Assembly (NCBI GenBank): GCA_009763385.1
Contig: CM019827.1
Coordinates: 112,867,204-112,931,203, forward strand
Length of the DNA: 64,000 nt
From: Coix lacryma-jobi var. lacryma-jobi
Lineage: Eukaryota > Streptophyta > Magnoliopsida > Poales > Poaceae
Direction of reading: 5' to 3'
Numbering within the stretch: the stretch's first letter is position 1; every line of letters begins with the position of its first letter. The translations under genes and the position numbers were made by a program. The notes under the pieces are model-generated. The model saw only the letters and a list, made by a program, of their open reading frames with translations. It was not told the origin of the DNA and ran no database searches. Positions 43,190 through 53,671 of this stretch are shown here, one piece after another.

Positions 43190-43260
43190 GCACTACCGCT
43201 CTGTGCCCGGCACTGTCGCTCCCCGGCACTGCCGGCCTCAGCCCGGTACTGCCGCACAGA
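43190..43260. repeat. palindrome cluster A (E4 LTR)
   Basis: Four variants of CGGCACTGCC spaced about 15-25 bp. Confidence 0.8.
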
Positions 43261-43944
43261 GTAGAACCTGAGACTGCAATTCGAAATCCAGCCACAACAA
43301 ACTGATTCTATATGAATGGAAATGCTACACTAAGTTTCCAGCAGAACCAACTCTACTAAGCCAAATATGTAGTATGAAGTAGATCGGGCCAAACCCTAGA
43401 TTCTATCACAAGCTCACAAGTATGAAATATGAAAGCAAGTAAGCACAAGAGCGTGGTTCAGCTCGCCACCAAGGCTTGCCTACCTCCACGTTGTTGAGGT
43501 TGACCACTTAGGTCATGAGCTTTGCAACTCTACCTCGTTCTCAAGTCAAGGAACCAAATCCTTGAAGTGAGGGGTAATAATACTAGCTGCACAAGTGATT
43601 ACAAACCTTCCAAGGCCGCCACACAAGTTGGCTAGCTCAAGGGCGACGCCTAGCCGGCTAGGGTTCCAAGAACCCAAGAGTAATAGAATTAAATACACCG
43701 GCTATGACTCAAATCAAGTGCTCTAGGAAGTAGATCTCAGCTAGGGCTTCTCTTTGATGAAGGTTTGAGGCTCTAACTCACTTGGAATCAATGGGAATCG
43801 AAGATTAGGTGAGAGAGAGCTTGGGAGCCTTCAATGGGGAGAGGAAGCCTTGTCTGGAGGTAGGAGAAGAGTAAATGGTTGTGGGGTAACCGTTGGGGTG
43901 GCAGGGGAGTGAGGTAAATACCCCCTGCCTTCCAATGGTTACAA

Positions 43945-44010
43945 CAAGTCGCGGCAGTGTCGGCCTTAGCCCGGCACTGCCGCGCCCTGAGCGGCACTGC
44001 CGCGCCTACC
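43945..44010. repeat. palindrome cluster B (E4 LTR)
   Basis: Two exact and one or two diverged copies of CGGCACTGCC. Confidence 0.75.
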
Positions 44011-44345
44011 AGACAGACAGAGAAGAATCTGAATTCTGTGCAGCTGTCTTTGGTTAGGAATGAGGATGGCTTGGGTTGGTTTGAGCACATATCATTCAGC
44101 CATAGCGATGCATTTGCATTCCCCCTTGATAGTACGGCAATCCTATAACTCAAATTCATAATAAAAAGCTCGTTGTAGCACTTTGAGTCCGGAACCGATG
44201 GAGTGTTGTATGAGGGGTCCACCAACACATATGCATCATCCTTTTTTAACATTAACCTGCTTGCCATCTTCATAAATCTCATTAGTTCTCCAATCGTGTG
44301 GTCATTATCACCAAAACCCACAATTAGGGCTTGATTGCACTTACA

Positions 44346-44359
44346 ATCTCCCCCTTTTT
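44346..44359 (-). other. E4 polypurine tract
   Basis: Minus-strand AAAAAGGGGGAGAT directly precedes the LTR start. Confidence 0.88.
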
Positions 44360-45003
44360 GGTGATTGATGACAACACAAATGAAGCTTACAATAGAAGGG
44401 TACAATACTTGAGATTTAGAAGCTTAGGTGTGAAACCTCCCCCTAAATGTGTGAATGAGAGCTGAAATCTCAAAATGGCATTAGAGGCCAACATTCACAT
44501 ATTCAAAAGTGAAAGGTAGGTTCAGTTTCACATCCAATAGCTTTGTGGGGTGCAAACAAACTGTGTCAAGAATAATACGTGATGCGAATGACAGTTTAAG
44601 CACATCAGAGTGGTTTGCTGCCTGTCAGCCAGAGCGGCACTGCCGCTCTAGGCGCGGCACTGCCGGAGCCCAGCACTGCCGGCCTGGGAGCGGCACTGCC
44701 GCTCAGACTTGCAGACAGCAAACGCAGCGGAAATTAAAACATCCACAAAGCATAATAATCAACAGGTCTAAACAAGGTATTACAAGCTAGATAAGCAGAT
44801 AAAAGTACATGTCCACATCCAAGTCTAAGAAGTAGCAACATAGAGTATTACAAATTAGAGTTTTGACTGAAACAAACTCTCTCACAAAAGATGGGGACAT
44901 GAACAAGAAGTGTTGTACCCCCTTCTCTTCGCCTAATTCTCCCCCTTTGGCAACAAGTCACCAAAAAGAGAGAAGTAGAGAGAAGAGAAGAGTGTCCCAA
45001 CAC
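44360..45003 (-). other. E4 3' noncoding region with palindrome cluster C
   Basis: No ORF of interest. Cluster C (44632-44705) has four copies of CGGCACTGCC or CAGCACTGCC. Confidence 0.7.
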
Positions 45004-46194
45004 TCACTCATCATCAGACGCTAACTTGTCCCACGGAATCTCGCCCTCATCATCATCGTCGCCATCGTCGTCATCGTCATCGTCAGACTCTACAACGGCC
45101 TTCCCATGGCGATGGGTAGTACTGGTGTAGCGTGTCGAGGTGCGCGTAGAACGACGAGACGGCTCATGCACTATCTCCTCCTGCTCCTCGTCACCATCTG
45201 AGTCTATGTCATCTGAGTCGAGACTGGAGAGGTCGAAGTGAGGTGGAGAGCGGGGTGGAGGTAACGGCGAACGACCCGCCCGCTCTCGCTCTGCTCGCTG
45301 CTCAACAAGTGCGTGGTGAGCTGTCTGGGCTGCGTAGGTGCAAGTAGAGAAGATGGCCTTAATCCATTTGGCCAGCTTGCTCTTGTTCTTCCTCTGATAG
45401 GAAGGGTGGGAGCTCTCTGGCCTGTCAACTGCTGCTGCCCCTGTTGCTGCTGCCCTCTTCTTCTCTACTCTATAAGGCTCATGCAGCCCATCCTTAGCAA
45501 AGGTGTAGCCGGAAACCATCTCTATCATGTACATGATGTAGGGGGTATAGAGCACTGCCTTCCTAGCATCCTCAGCTACCACCTGTAGCTCAGTCCAAAT
45601 GAAGCTGGAAATGGAGAAGTGGTTCGCCCTGGGGGCCATCCTAGCCAACATGTTCCTGCCATATCCATAGAGGTTAGAATGAGAACCCCCTTTGGGGTTG
45701 AGAGTCTGTCTGAAAAGGTTGTTCAACATGTAGTAATAGCCCTTCAGCCCCTTGACCAACCCGTCTGCCTTCCGAGGATCCTCATACATGAATGCAATCT
45801 CATTATCTGTCAGAGTCCTCTCCTGGTGCAGACTATCAAGCTCTCTATCCCCGCTGCCCAAACCAAGAATCCTAGCAAAGGTCTCATAAGAGACCTTGTA
45901 GTGACGTCCCTCGGTCATCCAATGCATCTCCTCCACCACATTATCCACATAGAGAGTGGCATGAAACTGATGGATAATCTCGGTGTTCCAATTGTAGCTG
46001 AAACCCATCAAGTCATACATGTTTCTCTCCTTGCAAGCTGCCACTACCCTGTTGATGTCACGATCATGCTTGGCCTCCAAGTGCTCCCAATCAACATACT
46101 TCATACTTAGAATCTTTTGTTTCTTGGCATTGTACAGGACTGAACGATAAAAGTCGGAATGGAACTCATTCCAGAACCTGTAGTCAATGCCCAT
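45004..46194 (-). CDS. E4 accessory ORF (putative plant transposon protein type)
   Basis: This 396-codon ORF lies between pol and the 3' LTR. Residues 1-230 match the widespread plant domain known as putative plant transposon protein: WNEFHSDFYRSV, NRVVAACKERNMYDLMGFSYNW, ATLYVDNVVEEMHWMTEG, LNNLFRQTLNPKGG and MYMIEMVSGYTFAKDG. No catalytic motif is known to me. The C-terminus is Ser/Arg-rich, then strongly acidic (poly-Asp). Upstream homologous text extends to an ATG near 46554 (MSSGRGDERRVKQRMD) but is broken by a stop near 46437, a frameshift and a TAG just before 46194. The present ATG is therefore probably not the original start. It has no envelope features such as a signal peptide or membrane segment. 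Confidence 0.75.
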   Translation of the reverse strand: MGIDYRFWNEFHSDFYRSVLYNAKKQKILSMKYVDWEHLEAKHDRDINRVVAACKERNMYDLMGFSYNWNTEIIHQFHATLYVDNVVEEMHWMTEGRHYKVSYETFARILGLGSGDRELDSLHQERTLTDNEIAFMYEDPRKADGLVKGLKGYYYMLNNLFRQTLNPKGGSHSNLYGYGRNMLARMAPRANHFSISSFIWTELQVVAEDARKAVLYTPYIMYMIEMVSGYTFAKDGLHEPYRVEKKRAAATGAAAVDRPESSHPSYQRKNKSKLAKWIKAIFSTCTYAAQTAHHALVEQRAERERAGRSPLPPPRSPPHFDLSSLDSDDIDSDGDEEQEEIVHEPSRRSTRTSTRYTSTTHRHGKAVVESDDDDDDDGDDDDEGEIPWDKLASDDE

Positions 46195-46554
46195 ATCTTT
46201 CTAAAGGTTGCAGGGATTGAGCTGGCGCTGTGTCTTCACTGAGCTGAACTGTTGGTAGTAAGACACGGGCTGCCTGTCCTTGGTGTCCTATGGAGGCCTC
46301 TCCTGCACATCCTCTGTGTAGGGCTGCAGGTGGGCTCGGCTGACATCTGCAAGATGCTCTGGTGTGTTGGGATAAAGATCATCCTGAATCTATCGCCCTT
46401 GCATCTGCAGGCGAGCCTCATCACGGATCTGCTGTCATGCTGATACATCCCCTTGGGAACTACAGCCACCTCGGCGAGATGGCTGCTTGCTCCTCCTCCT
46501 GAGCGGATCCATCCTTTGCTTCACCCTTCTCTCATCACCTCTTCCACTAGACAT
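46195..46554 (-). pseudogene. degraded N-terminus of the E4 accessory ORF
   Basis: An ATG at 46554 opens about 39 codons rich in Arg and Lys, then a TGA. Further homologous-looking pieces (QQIRDEARLQMQG) follow in another frame. Confidence 0.5.
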
Positions 46555-47429
46555 CTAAAACATGGAAACTATGAATTAGAAGACTGCATAAGAGCTGGTA
46601 GGTCATAGTGAGGCAATAGACTTCGATGGATAGGGTGTTACTTGGATCAAATCCCTGCTCATGGTCCGGCACTACCGCTCAGGGAGCGGCACTGCCGCGC
46701 GGGCAGGCCAGATCTGAGCCAAGGAACACCATATCCAACATTCCCACTGCCTCCCTATCATCTACAAACCCTTCTACAACCTCTAAGTACAACTACCATG
46801 GCGCATTTTACAAATCGGGAAAACTAGGGTTAGGGATTTGAAATATCACCTTGAGATGGAGAGGAAAGGGAAGGAGACCCTTGGGGAAGGGAGATGGAGG
46901 CTGCACCGAAGGGGAACTCGGAGGAGCACCACTGGTGGCCTGCCTCGCCGGGAAGGAGCCCGGATGAGAAGGAGGATGCCGGTCGCCCTCTTGTTCGCCC
47001 GAGAGGGAAAAGAAGAAGGGGACTTCTTCACGGTGGATAAGAATGAGAGAGAGAGAGAGAGGTGAGACCGTCGGGAAGAATAGAAAAAAATTCCTTTGGC
47101 CCCACACGGTAACAGTCGACTCGGGCTGAACCGACTAGTCGCGGCACTACCGCACCAAGTGCGGCACTGCCGTGGCCCGGCAATTCCGCGGCGGGCCCGG
47201 CACTGCCGGACAGTTACCAACAGAATAGATTTATCTCTAAGCTACTACATCTCTTCCTTGGAGTGGACACGTACAACTTGCATGTTATGACTAGTGACAA
47301 TCAATCAATACAGAACAATGGTCATTTCAAGCAAGTTTCTTTCTCAAAGACTTTGAAACACAATGTATGAAAGTATTAAAAAAGGTTTTGCCTAGGTCAT
47401 ACTAGTTGATCAATCAAGCATGCTAGGTT
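46555..47429 (-). other. E4 spacer between RNase H and accessory ORF, palindrome clusters D and E
   Basis: Noncoding. Cluster D at 46663-46705 has two copies and cluster E at 47143-47215 has four CGGCACTGCC-like copies. A GA-rich segment lies around 46850-47070. Confidence 0.65.
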
Positions 47430-49160
47430 TCAAACTACGTTACGAGAGTCAAGTATATTTAGTTCAATTCTCAAAGCACAAAACCTTGACTCATCGAGAG
47501 GCTTAGTGAAGATATCGGCTAGTTGTTTGTCGGTGCTCACATGACGAATTGCGATATCTCCTTTGATTTCGTGATCTCTTAAGAAATGATGTCGGATGTC
47601 TATATGTTTGGTTCTTGAGTGACTCACTGGGTTGTTTGCAAGTTTTATGGCACTTTCATTGTCACACAAGAGTGGGATATGAGTAAAATGACATCCGAAA
47701 TCACGAAGAGTTTGCCTCATCCAAAGTAGTTGCGCACAACATGCACCTGCTGCAACATACTCGACCTCGGCTGTGGAAAGGGCTACACAATTTTGCTTTT
47801 TAGAACCCTAAGACACTAAGGAGCATCCAAGGAATTGACATGTCCCCGAAGTGCTTTTTCGATCTACTTTACAACCGGCATAATCGGAATCCGAATAGCC
47901 AAGTAGTTCGAACTTGGAGCCCTTAGGATACCACAAGCCAAGGTTTGGTGTGTGAACTAGATATCTCAAGATTCTCTTAACAGCCACTAGGTGACACTCT
48001 TTCGGGTTAGCTTGAAATCTAGCACACATGCACACACTAAGCATAATATCGGGCCTAGATGCGCATAAGTAAAGTAGAGAGCCGATCATGGAGCGACATA
48101 CCTTGATGTCCACGGCTTTCCCTTCCTCATTGAGATCAAGATGTCCATTAGTTGGCATGGGAGTCTTGATAGGCTTGGCGTTCACCATGTCAAACTTTCT
48201 CAACATATCATGGGTATACTTGGTTTGGCAAAGAAAAGTCCCTTCCTTCAATTGCTTGATTTGAAAACCAAGGAAGAACTTGAGCTCACCCATCATAGAC
48301 ATCTCAAATCTCTTAGTCATGATCCTACTAAACTCATCACAAAAGGATTTGTTAGTACTACCAAATATTATGTCATCGACATATATTTGGCACACAAAAA
48401 TATCTCCATTGACTTTATGAGTGAAGAGAGTAGGATCGGCTTTGCCTATTTCAAAGCCTTGTTTAAGCAAGAATTCCTTAAGGCATTCATACCATGCTCT
48501 AGGTGCTTGTTTAAGCCCATAGAGCGCCTTTTGGAGTTTGAGGACATGGTTGGGAAACTTGGGATCTTCAAAACCCAGTGGTTGCTCAACAAACACCAAC
48601 TCTTGTATAGGGCCATTGAGAAATGCACTCTTCACATCCATTTGATATAGCTTGAAGTTGTGATGGGCTGCATAGGCTAGAAGAATCCGAATGGCTTCAA
48701 GCCTAGCAACCGGTGCATACGTTTCTTCAAAGTCCAAACCCTCTACTTGAGTGAACCCTTGAGCTACCAATCTTGCATTGTTCCTTGTCACCACTCCTTC
48801 TTCATCTTGCTTGTTGCGGAAGACCCATTTGGTTCCAATGACATTGGTATTTGGTCTTTCCACAAGTGACCATACTTGATTGCGCTCAAAGTTGTTGAGC
48901 TCCTCTTGCATGGCCATCACCCAATCTGGATCTTCAAGAGCTTCTTCTACCTTGAGAGGTTCCAAAGAGGAAACAAACGAGTAATATTGACAGAAATTTG
49001 CCAAATGAGAGCGTGTCGTTACCCCCTTTGGAAGAATCCCAAGGATGTTGTCAACGGGATGGTCCCGTTGAATAGTTTGCTTGAGCCTTGGATGATCTAT
49101 GGGTTCTGCTACATCTTCGACATCTTCTTCATCTTGCTCGAAGATGGGTTGTAGGTTCAC
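47430..49160 (-). pseudogene. E4 reverse transcriptase and RNase H
   Basis: The ORF 47808-49160 (450 codons) has the RT blocks GTKWVFRNKQDEEG, QMDVKSAFLNGPIQELVFV, ALYGLKQAPRAWYE and the catalytic YVDD (CQIYVDDIIFGS), then RNase H GYSDSDYAGCKVDRKST. A TAG at 47805-47807 replaces what is normally a Trp codon. The rest of RNase H (47430-47720) has LLCDNESAIKLANNP, RTKHIDIRHHFLRD and QLADIFTKPLD. The frame is shifted against integrase just upstream of 49160. Confidence 0.9.
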
Positions 49161-50752
49161 TCCACGAAGTGGAGTGGCTGCAGCTGCCCTGGAAGTGCTC
49201 GATACTGCTGGGCTCTGCCCGGCACTGCCGGGGTTGTGGCCGGCACTGCCGGGGACTGTATGTCACCAGTCCCAGCAGGGGCTTCAGCTTGAGGACCATC
49301 CTGATCAGTAGCCTGTTGTTCTTGTGGTCTAATATCACCAATGGCTAATTGCTTGATTGCTTCGCAGGGTGGTTCCTCATTGCCTACAACAACTTCATCA
49401 ACTTGCTCTACTTGAGAGCCATTAGTTTCATCAAACGTCACGTCTATCGCTATTTCAACCTTGCCAGAGGCCTTGTTGAAAACACGATAGGCATGCTCGT
49501 TTGATCCATAACCGAGAAGAAAACCTTCATCAACCTTAGATGCGAACTTAGAGGCTTTGGGCTTCTTGTTCAAAATGAAACATTTGCACCCAAAGACTCT
49601 AAAATAGGACACATTTGGCTTGTTACCGGTGAGCAGCTCATAGGAGGTCTTCTTTCTTCTCTTGTGGAGGTAGAGGCGGTTGATTGCATGGCAAGCGGTA
49701 TTGACGGCTTCGGCCCAAAAGATGTCCGGCGTCTTGTATTCATCAAGCATCATCCTTGCCATGTCAATGAGTGTTCTATTCTTCCTCTCCACCACGCCAT
49801 TTTGTTGAGTGGTGTATGGAACTAAAAACTCGTGCTTGATGCCCTCCTCATCAAGAAATTCTTCCACTTGGGTGTTTCGGAATTCGATTCCATTGTCACT
49901 ACGAACTTTCTTAATGTTGAAACCGAATTCCCTTTGAGCTCTTCGTATGAACATCTTGACTTTCTCTTGCACTACACTCTTGTCATGCAAAAAGAATACC
50001 CAAGTGAAACAAGAAAAGTCATCAACAATAACAAGACCATGTTTGTTACCTCCGATGCTAAGATAGGCAACCGGTCCAAAGAGATCCATGTGGATCAACT
50101 CCAATGGATGAGTAGTAGTGTCATAGCTCTTTGGTGGGTGAGGTACGCCTACTTGTTTTCCGGCTTGGCAAGCTCCACATACTCTGTCTTTCTCAAAATC
50201 AACATTGATTAGTCCTAGGATGTGGTTGTCTTTTTGAAGTTTGGCCAAGTTCTTCATCCCAACATGAGCTAGTCGGCGATGCCATAACCAACCCATGCTA
50301 GATTTGGCCACTAAACAAGTCTCAAGTTTAGCTTCACTTTTGTTGAAATCAACTAAGTAAAGCTTCCCTTTCAAACAACCTGTAAAGACAATAGAGGAAT
50401 CCTCCCTTCTAAAGACTTCCACACCATCATCCGTAAAGAGACAATTGAAACCCATCCCACACAATTGTGAAACGGATAACAAGTTGTAACTCAACGAATC
50501 AACATGTAAGACATTAGTAATTGAATGCTCAAGTGTTATGGCAACTTTACCAAGTCCTAACACATCCCCCTTGGAGTTATCACCGAAAATGTTGTTTTCA
50601 CTTGCATTTGAAGTTGGGGAATATGATGAGAACATACTCCTTTCTCCGGTCATATGATTTGTACATCCGCTATCAAGCACCCAACTTGATCCACCGGAGG
50701 AGTATGCCTGCAAAACAAGTTTAGTTCCTTGATTTAGGTCCCCAATTGACAT
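49157..50752 (-). CDS. E4 protease and integrase
   Basis: The 531-codon ORF begins just before the protease active site (VLDSGCTNHMTGE). Integrase follows with the zinc region (HRRLAHVGMKN, then CGACQAGKQ) and the catalytic D, D, E set (HMDLFGPVAYLS, VRSDNGIEFRN, TQQNGVVERKNRT). The region after the core holds FGCKCFILNKKPK and DVTFDETNGS. The last 35 residues are Ala/Pro-rich and encoded by palindrome cluster F (49205-49258), after which the frame ends in TGA although the homologous RT linker continues in another frame. Conserved residues look intact. Confidence 0.9.
   Translation of the reverse strand: MSIGDLNQGTKLVLQAYSSGGSSWVLDSGCTNHMTGERSMFSSYSPTSNASENNIFGDNSKGDVLGLGKVAITLEHSITNVLHVDSLSYNLLSVSQLCGMGFNCLFTDDGVEVFRREDSSIVFTGCLKGKLYLVDFNKSEAKLETCLVAKSSMGWLWHRRLAHVGMKNLAKLQKDNHILGLINVDFEKDRVCGACQAGKQVGVPHPPKSYDTTTHPLELIHMDLFGPVAYLSIGGNKHGLVIVDDFSCFTWVFFLHDKSVVQEKVKMFIRRAQREFGFNIKKVRSDNGIEFRNTQVEEFLDEEGIKHEFLVPYTTQQNGVVERKNRTLIDMARMMLDEYKTPDIFWAEAVNTACHAINRLYLHKRRKKTSYELLTGNKPNVSYFRVFGCKCFILNKKPKASKFASKVDEGFLLGYGSNEHAYRVFNKASGKVEIAIDVTFDETNGSQVEQVDEVVVGNEEPPCEAIKQLAIGDIRPQEQQATDQDGPQAEAPAGTGDIQSPAVPATTPAVPGRAQQYRALPGQLQPLHFVE
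49205..49258. repeat. palindrome cluster F (integrase-RT linker)
   Basis: Two exact CGGCACTGCCGG copies within coding sequence, next to a frame break. Confidence 0.8.
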
Positions 50753-51406
50753 TGGGGCCTTGCAACTTAGTCACAAGTATCTTAGGAACCCAAATAAACT
50801 TGTCGTCTGTCCTCTTGTTATCACCAACATATTTCGCAACAACTTTTCCACTGTTGTTGTGTTCTAATATATAACAAGATGACATGCTCTTCCTTGAGGC
50901 TTCTGTTTTGGGTTGATGTGCAAACTTATTCTTGGTCACCCAAATTGATTCCTTTGGTTTCTGAGATCCTTGCTTCTGGTTGGGCACCTGCTTGGGCTGT
51001 GTGTGAGACTGAGCTGAAGGGAAACTGGTAGCCTTCCCTTTCTTGGGGCGCGGCACTGCCGGCCTGGGGCGGCACTGCTGGGGCCCGACACTGCCGCCTT
51101 CTGGCGCGACATTGCTGCGGTCTGTGCAGACTGAACTGTACCAATCTGACCCTTCTTCTCAAACCTCACACACTCATAGTCATTCATTGTTTTTCTTCCA
51201 TTGGTTTTGGCTCCTTTTTCGTGCCCCAACCCATCTTTTATGGAAGGACGTCGTCCATTCTTGAACTTGGGCTTGCTCTTCTCTTGAGTCTTCTCATTAG
51301 CACTTGTGGTAGACTTAACACAACCACTTGCAATGATGTTTGTCAATCTTGCTATCTCCTTTCTCATGGCCTCCATGTTCACAAGATTAGTGGAATAGGC
51401 ATTCAA
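50721..51406 (-). pseudogene. E4 gag C-terminal region
   Basis: Two overlapping frames share this region. Up to about 51130 the homologous text lies in the 50936-51406 frame (MRKEIARLTNIIASGCVKS, NDYECVRFEKKGQIG). Beyond palindrome cluster G (51048-51120) it continues in the 50721-51056 frame (SIWVTKNKFAHQPK, KFIWVPKILVTKLQGPN). This segment joins gag to protease in SIRE elements. The frame change coincides with cluster G. Confidence 0.8.
51048..51120. repeat. palindrome cluster G (gag C-terminus)
   Basis: Four variants of CGGCACTGCC (two with one change, one with two) within coding sequence. Confidence 0.8.
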
Positions 51407-51505
51407 ATCAACATTATAGCATTTTCCACAACCTTCACTAGTGGAGGGAATAGAAGTGACATTTGCTTTAGGGAGAGGTGAGTTGCTTTCCCAAAGAACA
51501 TTATA

Positions 51506-53623
51506 TTACAGCTCAAGTTCTTTGTGCTTTTTATCCAAGCCACAATACTTTTCCTTGAGTGCAATATGAGTCTTCTTTAGGGAAGCATTTTCGTCTTGCT
51601 CTTTGGCCAAAGCCTCATGCAAGATGTCCAACTCACTCCTCTCTAATGCAAGAGCCTCCTTGCAAGCAATGTAGAGGTCCTCTTGTTTGATGAGGGCATC
51701 CTCTCTTATTGCTAACTCGGCTTGCACACTCTCTAATTGCTCCATTAGCTTAGTGATAAAGAGTTTGGTTTTCTTGTCCAAATTTTTAGTTATCATGTTT
51801 ATCTCTTCATCACTAGAATCATCATCACTAGAGGAATCACTAAGTTCACTACTAGAGATGTCACTAGGTGGAAGAGAGGGTTTAGGAGTCTTTTTCACCT
51901 TCTCTTTCTTGGCCATGAGACAAGTGTGGGAGTTGCAATCATCATCATCGGACAAGTTGTTGAATAGTCTTGGTGAAGGAGATGACTTTTGAAATGCTAT
52001 TGTTGCTATCTTCTCATCTTCTTCACTTGAGGTTTGTGCGGTTGAATCCCATTCATGTCCAATGTGAGCTTCTCCCATGTATCTCTTTTTGTGTTTCTTG
52101 TAAGTGCCTTTGTCATCTTTCTTGCCCTTGTTGAAGTTGTTGTCCTTCTTCTCATGTGGACAATGTGCTATGAAATGATCGGTGCTACCACAATTGTAGC
52201 AAGTTCTCTTCTTCTTGTTTGGAAACCTTCTCTTCACAAACTTGTAACCTTCCTTCTTAAGCCCCTTGCGGTATCTTCTCATGAAAAGAGCTATGTCTCC
52301 AATTGCTTCAAATTCTTCACCTTCACTTCCACTTTCACTTGAGGATGATGAGTTGTCCTCAACTTCTATTTTCTTCTTTTGTTGCTTGGGCTTGCTTGTA
52401 GAGGCTTGCTTGCTTGATCTTGCCTTGCTTGATGTTGCTTGTCTTGTTGGCTTGCTAGCCTTAAGTGCCACATCCTTGATTTTCATCCCATCTAGCCTCG
52501 CTTGCAACTCTCCAAGCTTCCTTCTTTCATTTGCCTCTTCTCTTTGCATGTCAAAGGTGATGATCCTCCCAAGCACATCACTAGGTGTGAATTGCTCAAA
52601 CTTCTTTTTGTCTCTAATTAATGTCACAACGGTCTCATTCCTTGGTGAGTATGCTTCCAACATGATCTTCACAACCTTGTGATCATTAATTTCACTACCA
52701 CCTAGCCCTCTAATCTTGCCAACAATGACCATCAACCTATCAAACATCTCTTGTGGACCTTCACCATCACAAATCACAAACCGGTTGAGCTTTGCCATCA
52801 ACAAGTCAATCTTGGATTGCCTCACTTTGTCCACTCCCTCATGAGCAATGTGCAAAGTGTCCCAAATCTCTTTTGCAACCTCAACCCCCATGACCTTGTT
52901 GTACTCATCACCATCCAAGGCACTAAGTAACACACTAGTGGCTTGGGCATTGAGATGAATGTTGCGGAATTCATCTTGAGTGGGGCTCTTCGGATCAACC
53001 GGTGCTTCAAGTCCATTGTGCACTATTTCCCAAATACCTGGATGGAGACCAATAAGATAGGTCTTCATAATGTGCTTCCATTTGGCAAAGTTAGTCCCAT
53101 CGAAATGGGGTAACTTGCCCGTGGGCACATTGATGAGAGGCCTAGAATCATGGTTAGTCATAGAAGAATAGTTAAAGGATACGGCTCCATATGACTTCTT
53201 GGTCTCCTCCTTCTTCTTCTTGTTGTCCTTGAGCATATAGGAGATGTCATCGTCTCCATCTTCGGTGCTACTTGAGTCATCACTCAAGTCCACCTTCTTC
53301 TTTGCTTGTAGCTCTTCCTTCTTCTTCTTTTCTTCTCTTCTCTTGGCACTTTCTTCTCTTCTAATCTTTCTTTCTTCTTTTCTTTGAGCCTTCTCCTCTT
53401 TAGCTTTAAGAGCTGCAGCATCTTCTCTTGCTTTAGCTCTTGCTTCTCTCCTTAGCCTCCTTTCTTCTTTTCTTCTTGCGAGCTCTCCGGCAGACACGTC
53501 CAATTGAGGAAGTGTCCTTGCACTTGCTGTGGAGATGCTTTCACTGCTGCTAGTGGTGTGCACTTCCACTTCGAGTGTGAGTTGCACAACACTAGGGTTA
53601 CCCGTTCCTCCGTCGGTGGCCAT
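51506..53623 (-). CDS. E4 gag
   Basis: This 705-codon ORF starts 48 bp inside the PBS. It opens with MATDGGTGNPSVV, then a strongly charged Lys/Arg/Glu helix (residues about 50-130), then the copia gag domain (LPHFDGTNFAKWKHIMKTYL, EIWDTLHIAHEG, LMAKLNRFVICDGEG). A CCHC zinc knuckle, CYNCGSTDHFIAHC, lies near residue 490. Ser/Asp-rich stretches and a C-terminal coiled coil (ELAIREDALIKQEDLYIACK) follow. It forms the particle and packages RNA. It ends at a TAA before the C-terminal region listed above; whether that stop is original is unclear. Confidence 0.92.
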   Translation of the reverse strand: MATDGGTGNPSVVQLTLEVEVHTTSSSESISTASARTLPQLDVSAGELARRKEERRLRREARAKAREDAAALKAKEEKAQRKEERKIRREESAKRREEKKKKEELQAKKKVDLSDDSSSTEDGDDDISYMLKDNKKKKEETKKSYGAVSFNYSSMTNHDSRPLINVPTGKLPHFDGTNFAKWKHIMKTYLIGLHPGIWEIVHNGLEAPVDPKSPTQDEFRNIHLNAQATSVLLSALDGDEYNKVMGVEVAKEIWDTLHIAHEGVDKVRQSKIDLLMAKLNRFVICDGEGPQEMFDRLMVIVGKIRGLGGSEINDHKVVKIMLEAYSPRNETVVTLIRDKKKFEQFTPSDVLGRIITFDMQREEANERRKLGELQARLDGMKIKDVALKASKPTRQATSSKARSSKQASTSKPKQQKKKIEVEDNSSSSSESGSEGEEFEAIGDIALFMRRYRKGLKKEGYKFVKRRFPNKKKRTCYNCGSTDHFIAHCPHEKKDNNFNKGKKDDKGTYKKHKKRYMGEAHIGHEWDSTAQTSSEEDEKIATIAFQKSSPSPRLFNNLSDDDDCNSHTCLMAKKEKVKKTPKPSLPPSDISSSELSDSSSDDDSSDEEINMITKNLDKKTKLFITKLMEQLESVQAELAIREDALIKQEDLYIACKEALALERSELDILHEALAKEQDENASLKKTHIALKEKYCGLDKKHKELEL

Positions 53624-53657
53624 TCTCTCACACGGTGAAGTGCTGCTGAGACACCAG

Positions 53658-53669
53658 GCTCTAATATCA
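53658..53669 (-). other. E4 primer binding site
   Basis: Minus-strand TGATATTAGAGC follows CTTACA plus AG. It differs from the initiator tRNA-Met complement TGGTATCAGAGC at two positions. Confidence 0.7.
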
Positions 53670-53671
53670 CT

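Larger units (their letters stand above)
43111..44345 (-). repeat. E4 3' LTR, 1235 bp
   Basis: It starts TGTAAGTGCAAT beside the PPT and ends GGTCCTTACA, with inverted TGTAAG/CTTACA termini. It matches 53672-53909 at its far end. It contains palindrome clusters at 43190-43260 and 43945-44010. Confidence 0.92.
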
